Origin: Lithodes maja
Lineage: Eukaryota > Arthropoda > Malacostraca > Decapoda > Lithodidae
Assembly: GCA_037953745.1 (NCBI GenBank)
Contig: JBAKBP010007593.1
Coordinates: 34,383 to 98,382, forward strand
Length of the DNA: 64,000 nt
Direction of reading: 5' to 3'
The notes under the pieces are model-generated. The model did not search any database, was not told the DNA's origin, and saw only the letters and a list, made by a program, of their open reading frames with translations. Position 1 is the first letter of the stretch. Every line of letters starts with the position of its first letter. A program made the position numbers and the translations under genes. Positions 12,274 to 22,374 of this stretch are shown here, one piece after another.

Positions 12274-14856
12274 ATGACACCACCATCATTCTTAGGCCAG
12301 GATAAGAAACCAACAGCTTTACTAACACCCACCCAAATAATATGTCACGGTGACATTATGAACCACATTAATAGATTTAGCACTACATCTCTTCCTAGAA
12401 TAAATATGGTGACTGGCCCACCCGGTGCCGGAAAAAGCCATTTGATTGGTAATTTGATTGCTAGTTTATGCGAAGAAAATCCCGAAATAAGAAATAACAT
12501 TTTTGCTCTCGGACGGACACATTCCACTGTTAGTACCATGCGAGAATTCATCGACAATCACATACCTAGTACGAATTTCTACACATATCATAGTTTTATG
12601 AAGTTTTACGTTCCGGCAATAAGCCACGCTAATGTAACCCCCGCGATTAATATTTCGAGGGCCGTAGCCAGAAATTACCATCTATGGAAGGCTTTGAAGG
12701 TTGTAGTGATGGACGAAATCACTCAATTCAAAGCTATAGAATTACTCTATTTCGATGCCTGTCTGAGGTTACTGAATCATCCTAGAACAGCATTTGGGGG
12801 TGTCATAGTTCTTTTTTTAGGTGATAATAATCAAAATACCAGTTTCGACAAGACACATTTATTGGAGACTGACCTATGCTATCGACAGTATGGACTGGAT
12901 ACCATCAAGGCCATATATACGCACATGAAAAAGAATGGCCATTATACAAACAATCAATATAGGAGATATGTGGAAAAATTCTATCTACATTTTTTTGATG
13001 AAATAATGATAAGGAATACCAATATTATTACAATAGAGTCTTGCCACTACGCGGAAAATGACAATATCTTAAAAATCATAGACGCCCTGCAGATCCAAGA
13101 TATTCATGATGAAGAGGGGTCCGAAGAAATATTGCAAACCTGTCTATCGTCCACTTGTGAGCGCAGAGTCCCAATCAAATCCACCGCTGGGAAAGGGGTA
13201 ATAGATGATGACTCTGATAAAACATATCCCAAATTTATCTCTTCAAGATGTAAAGTGACATTTATGAATAGTTTAAAACGAATAAATCCCTTTAGCGACC
13301 CGATGGCATTATCAATGGCCTTGTCCTTATTTACTATGGGTGAATTTGGTTATTGTCATAACAAGATAAAACATGTATGGAAAAGCCTAGGCCAAGAGTG
13401 TTTTACCAATTCATTGGTGAGGCGTATAATTAGTATGGATGAATTGAACGAATACGCCAAGCTAAGCAACTCTGCTCCTATAATAAAAGCCTTAAAAAAA
13501 AAGGGCTATATGGTCTCTAATATATTAAAAGGTCATTTTGTTTTTCAGTGGATTGTCCGAAATAAAACCCAGAGTGCTTTATTCATATCTTCCACCAAAC
13601 GAACCGTTAATGAATACACTAATAGTCTCGTTACCTTTATACAGCAGAGTGCCTTACAGAGAAATAGTACGCTGCAAAAATATACAAAATTCTCGCCCAA
13701 TATATTCGGTAAAATTGGTAGGGTGCAGTACGATTTAACATCGGCCAAAGTAATAAAAACCCATCTGAAATTTGGCAATTGTCATAAGCTAAAATTTGGG
13801 ATTAGATATATAGATGCCAAACTGGCCCACATACGAGATTTCGGAGCATGGTTTCAGGAATTGAAAAGTGTCATTGGAGATTATTGTCCCTATAATGGTG
13901 TGATCATATATTTGGGTATGAAATTAGTCGTTAGTATGACTATGTATACGGATAATGGTTATTCGATTCACAATGGGACAGAGGTTATAGTTACGGACAT
14001 ATTTCCGGCTACAAAGACTGTTGAGGTGGGTCTCATCCATGACTTGAAACAAAAAAGGCTTATTGGGTATCAAACAATACATCGGGGAAATATAAGATTG
14101 GAATTTATGCCCCTGGCCAATGCCACTGCCTCTACCATCTACAAATTTCAGGGTAAAACAACACCCAAAGATATACATTTATTCTTTGACTGTAAATTAT
14201 CGGGATATACCATGACGAGTTCCTCGAACTTATATGTGGGACTGAGCAGGGCCGAATCTACCAATATAAGTTTACTAAATTGTAATGTAAGGGATTTAGA
14301 AGTCGTATACAATTCAATTAATTGTAATGTCAATAATTACCATGATATGTCCAGTAAAGTAACGTACAAAAATCTATCAACTCTATTTATTGAGAGATTG
14401 ATAGTGTTATTTTCACAAAAAGGTAGAAGGATTATAGACGAAACGTGGACAAATCCCATGTATATTAATGAATCAAAGGAAAATGGTTTCAAGTTATCCA
14501 AGGAAATTATAGATTTATGCTGTAACCAAAACATTTTCAAATCCCCCCTGGATGGATTAAACTTTATATATAATGCCTTTTTGATACATATAGATATTTG
14601 TTACGCTTTCTATATAGCCACTCTAGATAAATTGGCCAGGTATCATTATCTAAACTACGAAGATTTTCTTCTTCTGGGTCCCTTTTATCTTTATAAGAGC
14701 TCAATATTTAGTAAAGGTTCTTGTATGAATACCTACATGAATATATTTTATGAACTAGCCAATCCCCTCCTAACAAGAATTAGTTATTCCTGTGTAGCGC
14801 AGGGTAAGGGGGTTTGTTTGTCACAATGGCAATCCGAATTATCTAGGACATCTTAA
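12259..14856 (+). CDS. Superfamily 1 DNA helicase, nimavirus-like
   Basis: A frame of 865 codons. The first codon at 12259 is GTG; the first ATG is at 12274 and is the likelier start. Counting from 12259, Walker A (GPPGAGKS) lies at residues 53-60, the Walker B Asp-Glu at 152-153, a motif III-like GDNNQ near 189-193, a motif V-like KFQGKTT near 628-634, and a motif VI-like YVGLSRA near 656-662. These are the ordered motifs of SF1 helicases (RecD/Pif1/UL5-like), which unwind DNA using ATP. WSSV encodes a helicase of this general kind, and the gene lies among other virus-like genes, so a replication helicase of an endogenous nimavirus is the best reading. The stop at 14856 looks premature (see the next entry). 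The helicase core itself is not interrupted. Confidence 0.8.
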   Translation: MSGVIMTPPSFLGQDKKPTALLTPTQIICHGDIMNHINRFSTTSLPRINMVTGPPGAGKSHLIGNLIASLCEENPEIRNNIFALGRTHSTVSTMREFIDNHIPSTNFYTYHSFMKFYVPAISHANVTPAINISRAVARNYHLWKALKVVVMDEITQFKAIELLYFDACLRLLNHPRTAFGGVIVLFLGDNNQNTSFDKTHLLETDLCYRQYGLDTIKAIYTHMKKNGHYTNNQYRRYVEKFYLHFFDEIMIRNTNIITIESCHYAENDNILKIIDALQIQDIHDEEGSEEILQTCLSSTCERRVPIKSTAGKGVIDDDSDKTYPKFISSRCKVTFMNSLKRINPFSDPMALSMALSLFTMGEFGYCHNKIKHVWKSLGQECFTNSLVRRIISMDELNEYAKLSNSAPIIKALKKKGYMVSNILKGHFVFQWIVRNKTQSALFISSTKRTVNEYTNSLVTFIQQSALQRNSTLQKYTKFSPNIFGKIGRVQYDLTSAKVIKTHLKFGNCHKLKFGIRYIDAKLAHIRDFGAWFQELKSVIGDYCPYNGVIIYLGMKLVVSMTMYTDNGYSIHNGTEVIVTDIFPATKTVEVGLIHDLKQKRLIGYQTIHRGNIRLEFMPLANATASTIYKFQGKTTPKDIHLFFDCKLSGYTMTSSSNLYVGLSRAESTNISLLNCNVRDLEVVYNSINCNVNNYHDMSSKVTYKNLSTLFIERLIVLFSQKGRRIIDETWTNPMYINESKENGFKLSKEIIDLCCNQNIFKSPLDGLNFIYNAFLIHIDICYAFYIATLDKLARYHYLNYEDFLLLGPFYLYKSSIFSKGSCMNTYMNIFYELANPLLTRISYSCVAQGKGVCLSQWQSELSRTS

Positions 14857-15556
14857 ACTATATCATGGTAGAGGCGCCCGCAATTATGATAAACATACCT
14901 GCAATAATAACATAAATAACTATGGTGGTGATTACTCACAGTCGTCCGACGACGAGGACTCGTTATTAAATGATATCCGTATAGTTCAGAATGAGGAAAA
15001 TACAATTGTACAGTCTATGGTATTCGACGATAATAGAAATAATGATATCCCTTTTCATTTTCTCAATAGTGACAATATATACCTTCAAGAGAAACAAGGT
15101 GGCATAAATGCCATGGACAAATTAAAAACAGAATATATCAAAGGCTTTATATCGGTGGAACATGAATCTACAAACATATATGAAAATTGTGTATTTCTTA
15201 GTAATGATATATACAAAGAACATTCGATTCACTATTTGAAGGTTTTATCCTATATTTTTGCTTATTATACTAGTTATATATTCCATCCCTCAAAGATATA
15301 TACGGGTTTCTATAGCAATACACCTTATTCCAATATAATACATATATTACATAGTGCCGATGAAAATAATATATCAACCTATTGTACATGTTTACATTTT
15401 GATGTGTACTATATTATAACTATGCATTTTTCAGAAGATGTGATTGACATGATAAGTCTACAAAAAATGCTCGAAAGGGGTAATATTTTTTTTATTTATT
15501 TTATTTATTTTTTATTTTGCCAATCAAACATACAATATATGTTAATTTTACAATAA
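14857..15556 (+). pseudogene. Frameshifted C-terminal extension of the helicase gene
   Basis: After the helicase stop, the +1 frame is already open from about 14800 and continues without a stop to 15556, with coding-like composition including an acidic Ser/Asp/Glu patch near 14940-14970. An ATG at 15017 begins a 179-aa frame, but the openness upstream of it suggests a continuation of the helicase gene after a frameshift between about 14800 and 14856. The final ~30 codons (from about 15485) become low-complexity Phe/Ile/Tyr and may lie beyond the viral sequence. It could instead be a separate small gene starting at 15017. Confidence 0.5.
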
Positions 15557-15899
15557 AATAATATCATGGCTGCGCCTTTTGAGAACAATCTCTCTTAAAG
15601 GCACCTTGAATACAACTCGATGGTTATTTTACATACAGTAAGATTATTAAAACATATAATATTATATAATTATAGCTAGTGAGGCACAGCCCCAGCCCCG
15701 CAGCCACAGCAAGAAGGGATTCGGAACAGTGGCCAGGTATAATTACCTAGCCACCACCCCGAACCACCCCCCACCCAGACCGCTGTGGGTAGAGCAAACC
15801 CCAGCCTTATATACAGTACGGTACCTACATATTGATCAACACCAGAACAGTATCTTAATTTGTTTCCGATATAAAGGTGATTGTAAATTAGGGTTGTGG
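15557..15899. other. Edge of the viral block, no gene seen
   Basis: This non-coding stretch lies between the last virus-like frame and the 3' end of the retrotransposon. The base composition changes from AT-rich to mixed at about 15680. I see no repeat or gene. The viral/host junction probably lies near 15480-15600. Confidence 0.35.
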
Positions 15900-15927
15900 C
15901 AGTTTTATTGTCAAATGTTAAGTAAGA

Positions 15928-18900
15928 TTAATATTTAGACATTAGTGAAGATTTGAGTGATATTTTGAAACTAGGCAGAGTGGGTTTATTTTGTAAGTCA
16001 GGAGACAACTGATTCCAAACTTTCGCACCATGGTATTTTATTGATGTCTGGGATTGTCTAGAGGTCATTAGGGGAATATTTAAAGAATTTATATTTCTTA
16101 ATGCATACCTTTCATTTTCACGATGTCTAAATAATTCCACATTGTTATAGCCATTTAATGCTTTGTATACAAAGATAGCACTGCAAAATATGTTAATATC
16201 TTCAAATTTTAAGAGATTTAGTTGTCGAAATAATTCATTGGTGTGAGCATATTTGGATCTAAATGTAATTGTTCGTATAACTTTTCTTTGTGCAACTTCA
16301 ACAGGTTGTAATTTACTTTTACCCGTCGCTCCCCATACTGTATGACAGTATAAGAGAAATGGATAAATTACTGAATAATATAAAAGCTTTAGGGCATTTA
16401 AGTCAAGACATTGGCGTGTTAAGTACAGTATACCACATTGTTTATTTAGTTTATTTGTTACGTCCTTTATGTGTAAGTTCCAAGACAGTTTTCTGTCCAC
16501 CGTTATCCCCAGAAACTTAACGCTCTCCACTTCTCTCACTGATTGATTACCAAATTGAATTGGTTGCATATCATTTGGAACGTTTTTGTTTCTGTGAAAG
16601 ACTATAAAGTTAGTTTTATTAATATTTAGTGTAAGTTTATTGGTAGTTATCCAATTATGTACATTCTTAAGTTCATTGTTTATAGAAACAATAAGAGAGC
16701 GCAAGTCCCGGTGATTGGCGTACAGAGTACTGTCATCAGCAAAATTATAATATATATTTAAATAACATACTTGAGTTTACAATATCATTAATAAATAAAA
16801 TGAACAACAATGGACCCAGTATAGAACCTTGTGGTACTCCGTAGGATATTATTTGCATATTAGATGAATTGTCCTTATATTGTACACACTGTTTTCGATT
16901 AGTTAGATAAGAGTGAAACCATTTGCTAATGGTACCTCTAATGCCATAATGTTCGAGTTTCTTTAGAAGGATTTGATGGTCAACAGTATCGAATGCTTTG
17001 GATAGATCTAAAAATATACCAACTGTAAAATGCTTGTCATCAAAAGATTTGAGGATATCGTTAGTAAATAATGATAAAGCTGACTCTGTTGAACATCCTT
17101 TTCTAAATCCATGCTGAGCCTCATTAATAATATTGTTAGTTGAACAAAACTCTGTAATCCTTGTATGCATAATTTTTTCTAGGATTTTACTCATAGCTGG
17201 GAGTACAGACACAGGACGGTAGTTATTAAAGATTGAACTATCTCCGGATTTATATATAGGAGTAACTTTTGCAATTTTAAGGCAATCGGGAAAAACACCA
17301 CTGGAAAATGACATGTTACAAAGATATCCTATAACTGGAGACAAAGCTGTAATAACAAACCTTAAAACTTTCATTGGTATTTCATCATAACCAGGAGAGG
17401 AGTCTCGTAGTTGTTTTACTGTATTGATTATTTCATCGCTTGTGACGGGAGACATGGAAAAAGGCGTTACTTGTCTATTTTGTAGGTAGGATGTAAAGTC
17501 TACGTTTGAAGTATCTATATTTTCTGCTAATTTTTTACCGACATCAATAAAATATGAGTTAAAGTGTTCCACAATATCACTAGGTTTAGTCAACTCGGTA
17601 TTATTATTAATGAAAGTGTTGTTTATTTTATGTTTAGTTTTCCTTGCAAGAACAGAATTAATTATGTTCCAAACCTTTTTAGCATTACCAGCAGATTCTT
17701 GGAGTTTAGATTTATAATGGTTTCTTTTAGCTGATCTTAAAGCTTCTGTTACCTGGTTACGTAGTCTACGGAACTCCTCTCCAAATGTGATGGGCCTAAT
17801 AGCATATTTCCTAGCTAGTTTATTCTTCTGTTTAATCATGATTTTTAATTCTGGGGTTATATACTGCTTATCTAGGTATGCGTTATTTATTCGTTTTGTA
17901 ATTATTGGAAAATATCTGTTAAAACAAGCATTAAATATTGTCATAAAATTATTATATACAACATTAGGGTCATTGGAAAAATAAACTAGTTCCCAGGACG
18001 CATCTTCTATGGCTTTCTTAAATTCATTTTGATTATTTTCACTATAATTTCTATATCTTATAAAAGTATGGTCTTCTTCCCTATTATTAGATGCGCATAT
18101 CTCAGATTCATAAATGGTAAAGATTGGAAAATGATCAGTTAATTTATTGTATATAATTCCACTGAACACATTTTGCGTGAAATTGTTTGACCAAATGTGA
18201 TCTATTATTGTTGCTGTTGTAGAAGTTACACGTGTTGGCTTATTTATAGTATTGAAAAAAAGTTTAGAATAGCATGTGGAGATAAATTCAGCTACTTTGT
18301 TGTCATCTTTATATTTTAATAAGTTAATATTAAAGTCCCCGGTAAGGTAACATTTTTTCCTCTCATCACTTATTACTGAGATTATGTCATTAAATTTGTC
18401 ATGAAAATATCTGAAATCAGTGTGTGGCCTTCTATATATTATGCCTACTATTATGTTGTCCGAGTTGGTGTTACATATTTCGATAAATAATGTCTCTATA
18501 CTATTATGTTGAATTGTTAAGTCGTCTCTTACTATGTATTTGTAGCCTGTTTTAAGGTACAAGGACACTCCCCCACTGGTTCGTGTGAAATTGTTATTGA
18601 ATTTTGTGTAATTAGGAATATCATATAAGTGCTGTATATCAGATGTTAGTTTCGTTTCACATAAGCCTATCACATCAAATTTAATCGAAATTGGGTTCAG
18701 ACATTGCTCAATGAAATCATCAAAATGCAGTGGTATACTATTTATGTTATAGCTTAGGAGAGAAAAGTTAGATCTGGGAATTTTATGATACTGTTCTTCA
18801 AAGCTATGAGGGAAAACATAGTTACATAATGGGTTTTTATAATTTAGAGAACTTAATAAATAGTTGTCGGGGTCTACATCGGCATTGTAAGCGTCATCAT

Positions 18901-19039
18901 TGAAGCTAAAAGGGTTAAAGATTAATTTATCTAGTGTGTTTAAAGGGATATTTTCACTGTTGGGATTATACACATTTTGGTTGATGTGTAATAACAAATC
19001 TTCATCATTTAGATGTGAAAAAGGTAAGATGTCGTCCAT
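15928..19039 (-). pseudogene. Retrotransposon ORF2: endonuclease and reverse transcriptase, one frameshift
   Basis: The frame opens at the ATG at 19039 and runs 764 codons to 16745; the remaining 258 codons continue in another frame from 16704 to 15928. The first third is an AP-type endonuclease (SYNINS start, CETKL, TGDFN, DHFPI near its end). The reverse transcriptase follows, with the FLDLSKAFDTVDH and GVPQGSILGPLLF blocks. The catalytic FADD box falls just after the break, in the second frame, near 16735, so this copy cannot make a full RT without recoding. The C-terminal part (16704-15928) is the usual thumb and C-terminal domain of this clade. ORF2 overlaps ORF1 by 31 bp. Confidence 0.85.
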
Positions 19040-20193
19040 CTTGAAAGGTTAACTATGTGTGAAACTATATAATTATTTCTTGTTTGGGAATCTAGTTGGT
19101 TGTTTCCTATGTCGCTGGTGGTGCTGAGGTGCTGAGGGGGTTGAGTGGTCAGCTTCCCCCAACTGCTCAGGTTCAACCTCTCCCTGTAGACGTTGAGGCA
19201 GGTCCAAGCTCGAGCCCCCGGTGCTGGTCTGGGGGCCGGCACCACGTAGGACATCTTCCTGGTGTAACCTGGCAGTGGAGGCTCGGATTTTCGGGGGCGG
19301 AGTTCTGCTTGAATTAGAGGTAGGTGGTCGCTCACTGGGTTGTGGGGTGCTGGAGATCCTGGGAGAGGGTAGGGGTGAGGTGGGTAGGGGCTGGTGGTGG
19401 GGTGAAACAGTGGTGGGGAGGCGGCAGAGCGTTGGGGGGAGGGTCGAATTGGTGGTAGTGGAGTGGTGGTCCGGCTATGGGGTGGAGGAGTGGTGGTGGT
19501 GGTTTGGCGGGGAGAGATGTAGTGTTGTCGTCTGGCTCCTATCCCTCCACGAGGTTCTCTCACAATGAGTGTTCGGTAGTTGAAAAAGGCTGTTTTACCG
19601 CTTCTCCTCGCTTCGTTAAGGGAACCAAGCTGACTTCGACGGATTTCCAGGGTGGTGGGGCACAGATCTTCGTTGACGTAAATGTCTGTTCCTTTCAGCT
19701 TTGTTCTGTTGCGGTAGACAGCATCACGGTCAGGGAAGCTTGAGAACTTAGCCACAATGTCTCTAGGTCCTACTCCAGTGATCCTGCCAACTCTGTGAAC
19801 CCTTTCAAAGGGTTTGATGGTTAGATTCATCTTGCTATGTATGAGGGTTTCAATTTTCTTCTGGCTCTGCTCCCAGTTCTCCCCGGTTGCTTCGGGGACC
19901 CCTGAGAACCGCAGGTTGTTCCGCCGGCCTTGATCGTCGAGGTAATCCAGTCGTTGTTTTGTTTCCTTCAGCTGGTTTTTCAGTTGTTGGTTTTCCTCCT
20001 TCAATTGATGAATAGCGTTCAGGCCAGGTAGCGAATCATCCAGCCTTGATTGAGTGAACTCCAGGCTAGTGATGATATCATTTATCTTCTTGTCTACTTC
20101 CTTCACAGATTCCATGAATTGTCGTTGTAAGTGATCTAATGAGTCATTGATGTTTTTTCGTTGGACATCTAGTTGGACATTTTCGTTGGACAT
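19009..20193 (-). CDS. Retrotransposon ORF1 protein, 394 aa
   Basis: The frame is complete from the ATG at 20193. Residues about 1-95 form a long heptad-type coiled coil, followed by an L1-ORF1-like RNA-binding region (RRNNLRFSGVPE near 90-101, then VHRVGR and the DIVAKF region). The C-terminal half is a long Pro/Thr/Ser-rich tail. Known ORF1 proteins of this plan trimerise and coat element RNA as chaperones. The stop lies 31 bp inside ORF2, so termination-reinitiation or independent initiation would be needed for ORF2. The Pro-rich tail is unusual for L1-type ORF1 and may have been added by repeat expansion. Confidence 0.8.
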   Translation of the reverse strand: MSNENVQLDVQRKNINDSLDHLQRQFMESVKEVDKKINDIITSLEFTQSRLDDSLPGLNAIHQLKEENQQLKNQLKETKQRLDYLDDQGRRNNLRFSGVPEATGENWEQSQKKIETLIHSKMNLTIKPFERVHRVGRITGVGPRDIVAKFSSFPDRDAVYRNRTKLKGTDIYVNEDLCPTTLEIRRSQLGSLNEARRSGKTAFFNYRTLIVREPRGGIGARRQHYISPRQTTTTTPPPHSRTTTPLPPIRPSPQRSAASPPLFHPTTSPYPPHPYPLPGSPAPHNPVSDHLPLIQAELRPRKSEPPLPGYTRKMSYVVPAPRPAPGARAWTCLNVYRERLNLSSWGKLTTQPPQHLSTTSDIGNNQLDSQTRNNYIVSHIVNLSRWTTSYLFHI

Positions 20194-20200
20194 CTAGTAT

Positions 20201-20492
20201 TGAGATTATAAGACGTTCGGCCCATTAGTTTGGCGATTTTAACGCCTTTCGCCCCATTTTGTTGTAAATTTTAAGACCTTTCGTGTCATGTAGGTGTCGA
20301 TTATTTCCTGGCGAGCAATAGCGAGCCTGCAATTTTAAGAGGAACATATTTCTACCGAAAAATATATAACTTTATCTTGAAGGGGGGTCTAAGGGGTGTT
20401 TGTCCAAGCTTGATGGAGGTCTAGGGAGGAAACTAAAAAATTATATGAATAAATGAATTAATAGACCAAATAAACGGTCAGTCTCCCCTTAA
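20201..20492 (-). mobile_element. TTAA-type MITE, truncated copy
   Basis: This matches the family defined by the complete copies at 46432-46796 and 52323-52689, reversed: the blocks CTACCGAAAAAT and GATGGAGGTCTAGGGAGGAAAC, and an end resembling CCCCTTAA at 20485-20492. The other half is missing where the retrotransposon begins, so either the retrotransposon inserted there or the copy was already truncated. Confidence 0.6.
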
Positions 20493-21222
20493 CTCGGCTA
20501 GTGCGGGAAGACTCTTATGAGTTTTACTGGGCGACTGCAGGAAGACTCTTATGATCCTTGGCCTAAAAAAACCCATTTAAAACACCCCAGTAGCATTTTT
20601 TTTTTTTTTTTTTTTTTCCCCTCGGCCATGCCACATATCACTCCTCCACATCCCCTCCTTCCCCCTCCCCCCTTCAATTATCACCTATTTTCCCTGTTAT
20701 TCCCTTATTCTGTGGTCTATTTTCGTGCTAACAATAGCGAGTTGCTAGCAGGGCGTGGTCATATGTGTTACCAAGCGTGAGAAAGAGCGAGAGATAAGGA
20801 GAGAGACGTCAGTGTCTCTCCAGGCATCGTGAGGTGAGGATGTAGGCCAGGCTGGCTCACACTTGATGAATGAAACTCTCGCTCTCATTTCGCGATTTTG
20901 ACCAGCCAAACAGTTTCCACTTCTTTTTATTGTTGTAACATTTTAATATCTTCATATTAAATGTAAAATAGGCGCAGATGGATAAGTATTAATGTTATTT
21001 ATGGTAAAATAACTATTTTAGTGATGGAAACAGTGAAATAGGTCCGCACCAGGGCATGGTGTTCACTACATATGGTGCGCACTTCTTAGGTTAAGCAGGA
21101 ATACAAAAATGACGTAAGCTTGTTTGTGATGGATAGACAGTCGACTGAATATGATTTGATGTATGTATTTATATGTATTTATATGTGCACTATAACAGTA
21201 TTTTAGAGGGTTATTGTGCTAA
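20493..21222. other. Non-coding region with a poly-T tract
   Basis: A 15-bp direct repeat (GGAAGACTCTTATGA) occurs at about 20507 and 20537, and a poly-T run of about 23 bases lies near 20597-20619. The rest has no gene or repeat that I recognise. Confidence 0.4.
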
Positions 21223-21437
21223 ATAACCCCTTCTGTACCGACGACGTCTTTTTAATTTTCCTCTAGCTATATTTAGACGATTTTATGTAGTTTAGAAAGG
21301 ATCTGTAGTCGTTAAAATGGTTGACTGAGATAGTTCGAAGCCTTTTAATTGCTAGAGATCCTTCCTAAACTGAATAAAATCGATTAGTAATAGCCAGAAT
21401 ATAATGAAAAAGACATTGCTGGTACAGAAGGGGTTAA
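21223..21437. mobile_element. Palindromic MITE with ~85-bp inverted arms
   Basis: The left arm (from AACCCCTTCTGTACC at about 21224) is the imperfect reverse complement of the right arm ending at GGTACAGAAGGGGTTAA at about 21437, and the similarity extends inward through TGTAGTTTAGAAAGGATC. The element would fold into one long hairpin. There is no coding capacity. A diverged copy lies in an otopetrin intron (56205-56405). Confidence 0.65.
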
Positions 21438-21599
21438 TGTTAAGGGGAGGCTGACCCTTCATTTGACCCTGAAGCCAAAATTTCACGATTTTTGTTGTTT
21501 TGTCTAAAATGCTTCTTTTAACATAGGAGAATAACATAGGAGGGCAAAAACACCCATATCGCATTCCCCCCAAAACATTTTTGACCCACCCGTCCCAAG

Positions 21600-22307
21600 A
21601 TGGCGGGAGGGATGAAGGGTGCGGGCGTAGCCCTCTCTCTATGTATCATCCTTCTCAACATCCAGAGGGGCTATGCTGATATACAGGTGCAGAGGGGACC
21701 GGTAGTGTACCAGGTCAACCCTAAACAAGTATTGAGGGACCTCGTCACACAGAAATCACACACGAGTGAAATTTCTGTCACCATTCCTGCCTGGTCTATT
21801 TCATATATCGGGAAGATGCCGCGACTGGGCAAACACTCTGGCACAACCTCGCTACAACACCTATTGTGCTACACTCTAATTAGCTGCGGAGATGTAGAGA
21901 CCAACCCCGGCCCTAGTTCAACGTTGAAGAAACCTCACCACCAAACAAGTAAGGCAGACACCGACATTTCAACAGTCCCTAGCAGTAAAATTCGTTATAA
22001 CAAACTGGGCCAGCAGGTACCCCAGCCACCCGTCACGCTCCAATTCAACCCAACACGGTCGGCGACCCAGTCTCCCGTCACGCTCCAATTCAACCCACAA
22101 CACAATCCAACACTATCGGTGGCTCAACATGTAACTGGAGCAACTAGGAAGAAAGGCATCAGTCGCAACAACATCAACAATGGAGCAGCATTAGCAGCAT
22201 TAGCAGCCAGGAATAAGGACAACATCATCAAACAGCAAACGCCTAGCGGCCTTATTGGGCTATCCTTAGTTGGAATTATGCAAGGCTGGTACATGTCATA
22301 TTTGTAA
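21600..22307 (+). CDS. Retrotransposon N-terminal frame: signal peptide plus 2A sequence
   Basis: The 235-codon frame starts at the ATG at 21600. Residues about 1-27 form a classic signal peptide (basic start, hydrophobic core ALSLCIILL, likely cleavage near YADIQ). Residues 96-105 contain the canonical 2A box with D98-V99-E100-x-N102-P103-G104-P105; ribosome skipping would separate G104 from P105. Such 2A sequences, sometimes after a signal peptide, are known in non-LTR elements of sea urchins, molluscs and other animals. After the 2A box comes a Gln/Thr/Asn-rich linker. The last ~20 codons come from an inserted copy of the element's own 3' end, which supplies the stop. Without it this frame would probably join the downstream endonuclease/RT frame. 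Confidence 0.8.
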   Translation: MAGGMKGAGVALSLCIILLNIQRGYADIQVQRGPVVYQVNPKQVLRDLVTQKSHTSEISVTIPAWSISYIGKMPRLGKHSGTTSLQHLLCYTLISCGDVETNPGPSSTLKKPHHQTSKADTDISTVPSSKIRYNKLGQQVPQPPVTLQFNPTRSATQSPVTLQFNPQHNPTLSVAQHVTGATRKKGISRNNINNGAALAALAARNKDNIIKQQTPSGLIGLSLVGIMQGWYMSYL

Positions 22308-22368
22308 CAAACTATGTGGTACCAACTCTGTAAATTGCTAACTGAATAAATATTATTATTATTATTAA
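22244..22368 (+). mobile_element. Short 3'-end copy of the retrotransposon inserted into itself
   Basis: The sequence from CGGCCTTATTGGGCTATCC through the (ATT)n tail matches the true 3' end at 26371-26510 with one or two differences. It sits between the 2A frame and the PHD/EN/RT frame. A severely 5'-truncated insertion of the same family explains it. It ends the first frame and shifts register. Confidence 0.75.
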
Positions 22369-22374
22369 ATACAG

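Larger units (their letters stand above)
15900..20200 (-). mobile_element. Non-LTR retrotransposon (CR1/Jockey-type), near full length
   Basis: This minus-strand element has an ORF1 (20193-19009) and an ORF2 (19039-15928). Both ORFs are nearly complete, and ORF2 carries endonuclease plus reverse transcriptase. Its 5' end abuts a truncated TTAA-type MITE at about 20200; the 3' end is near 15900. The boundaries are approximate because no clear target duplication was found. Confidence 0.8.
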
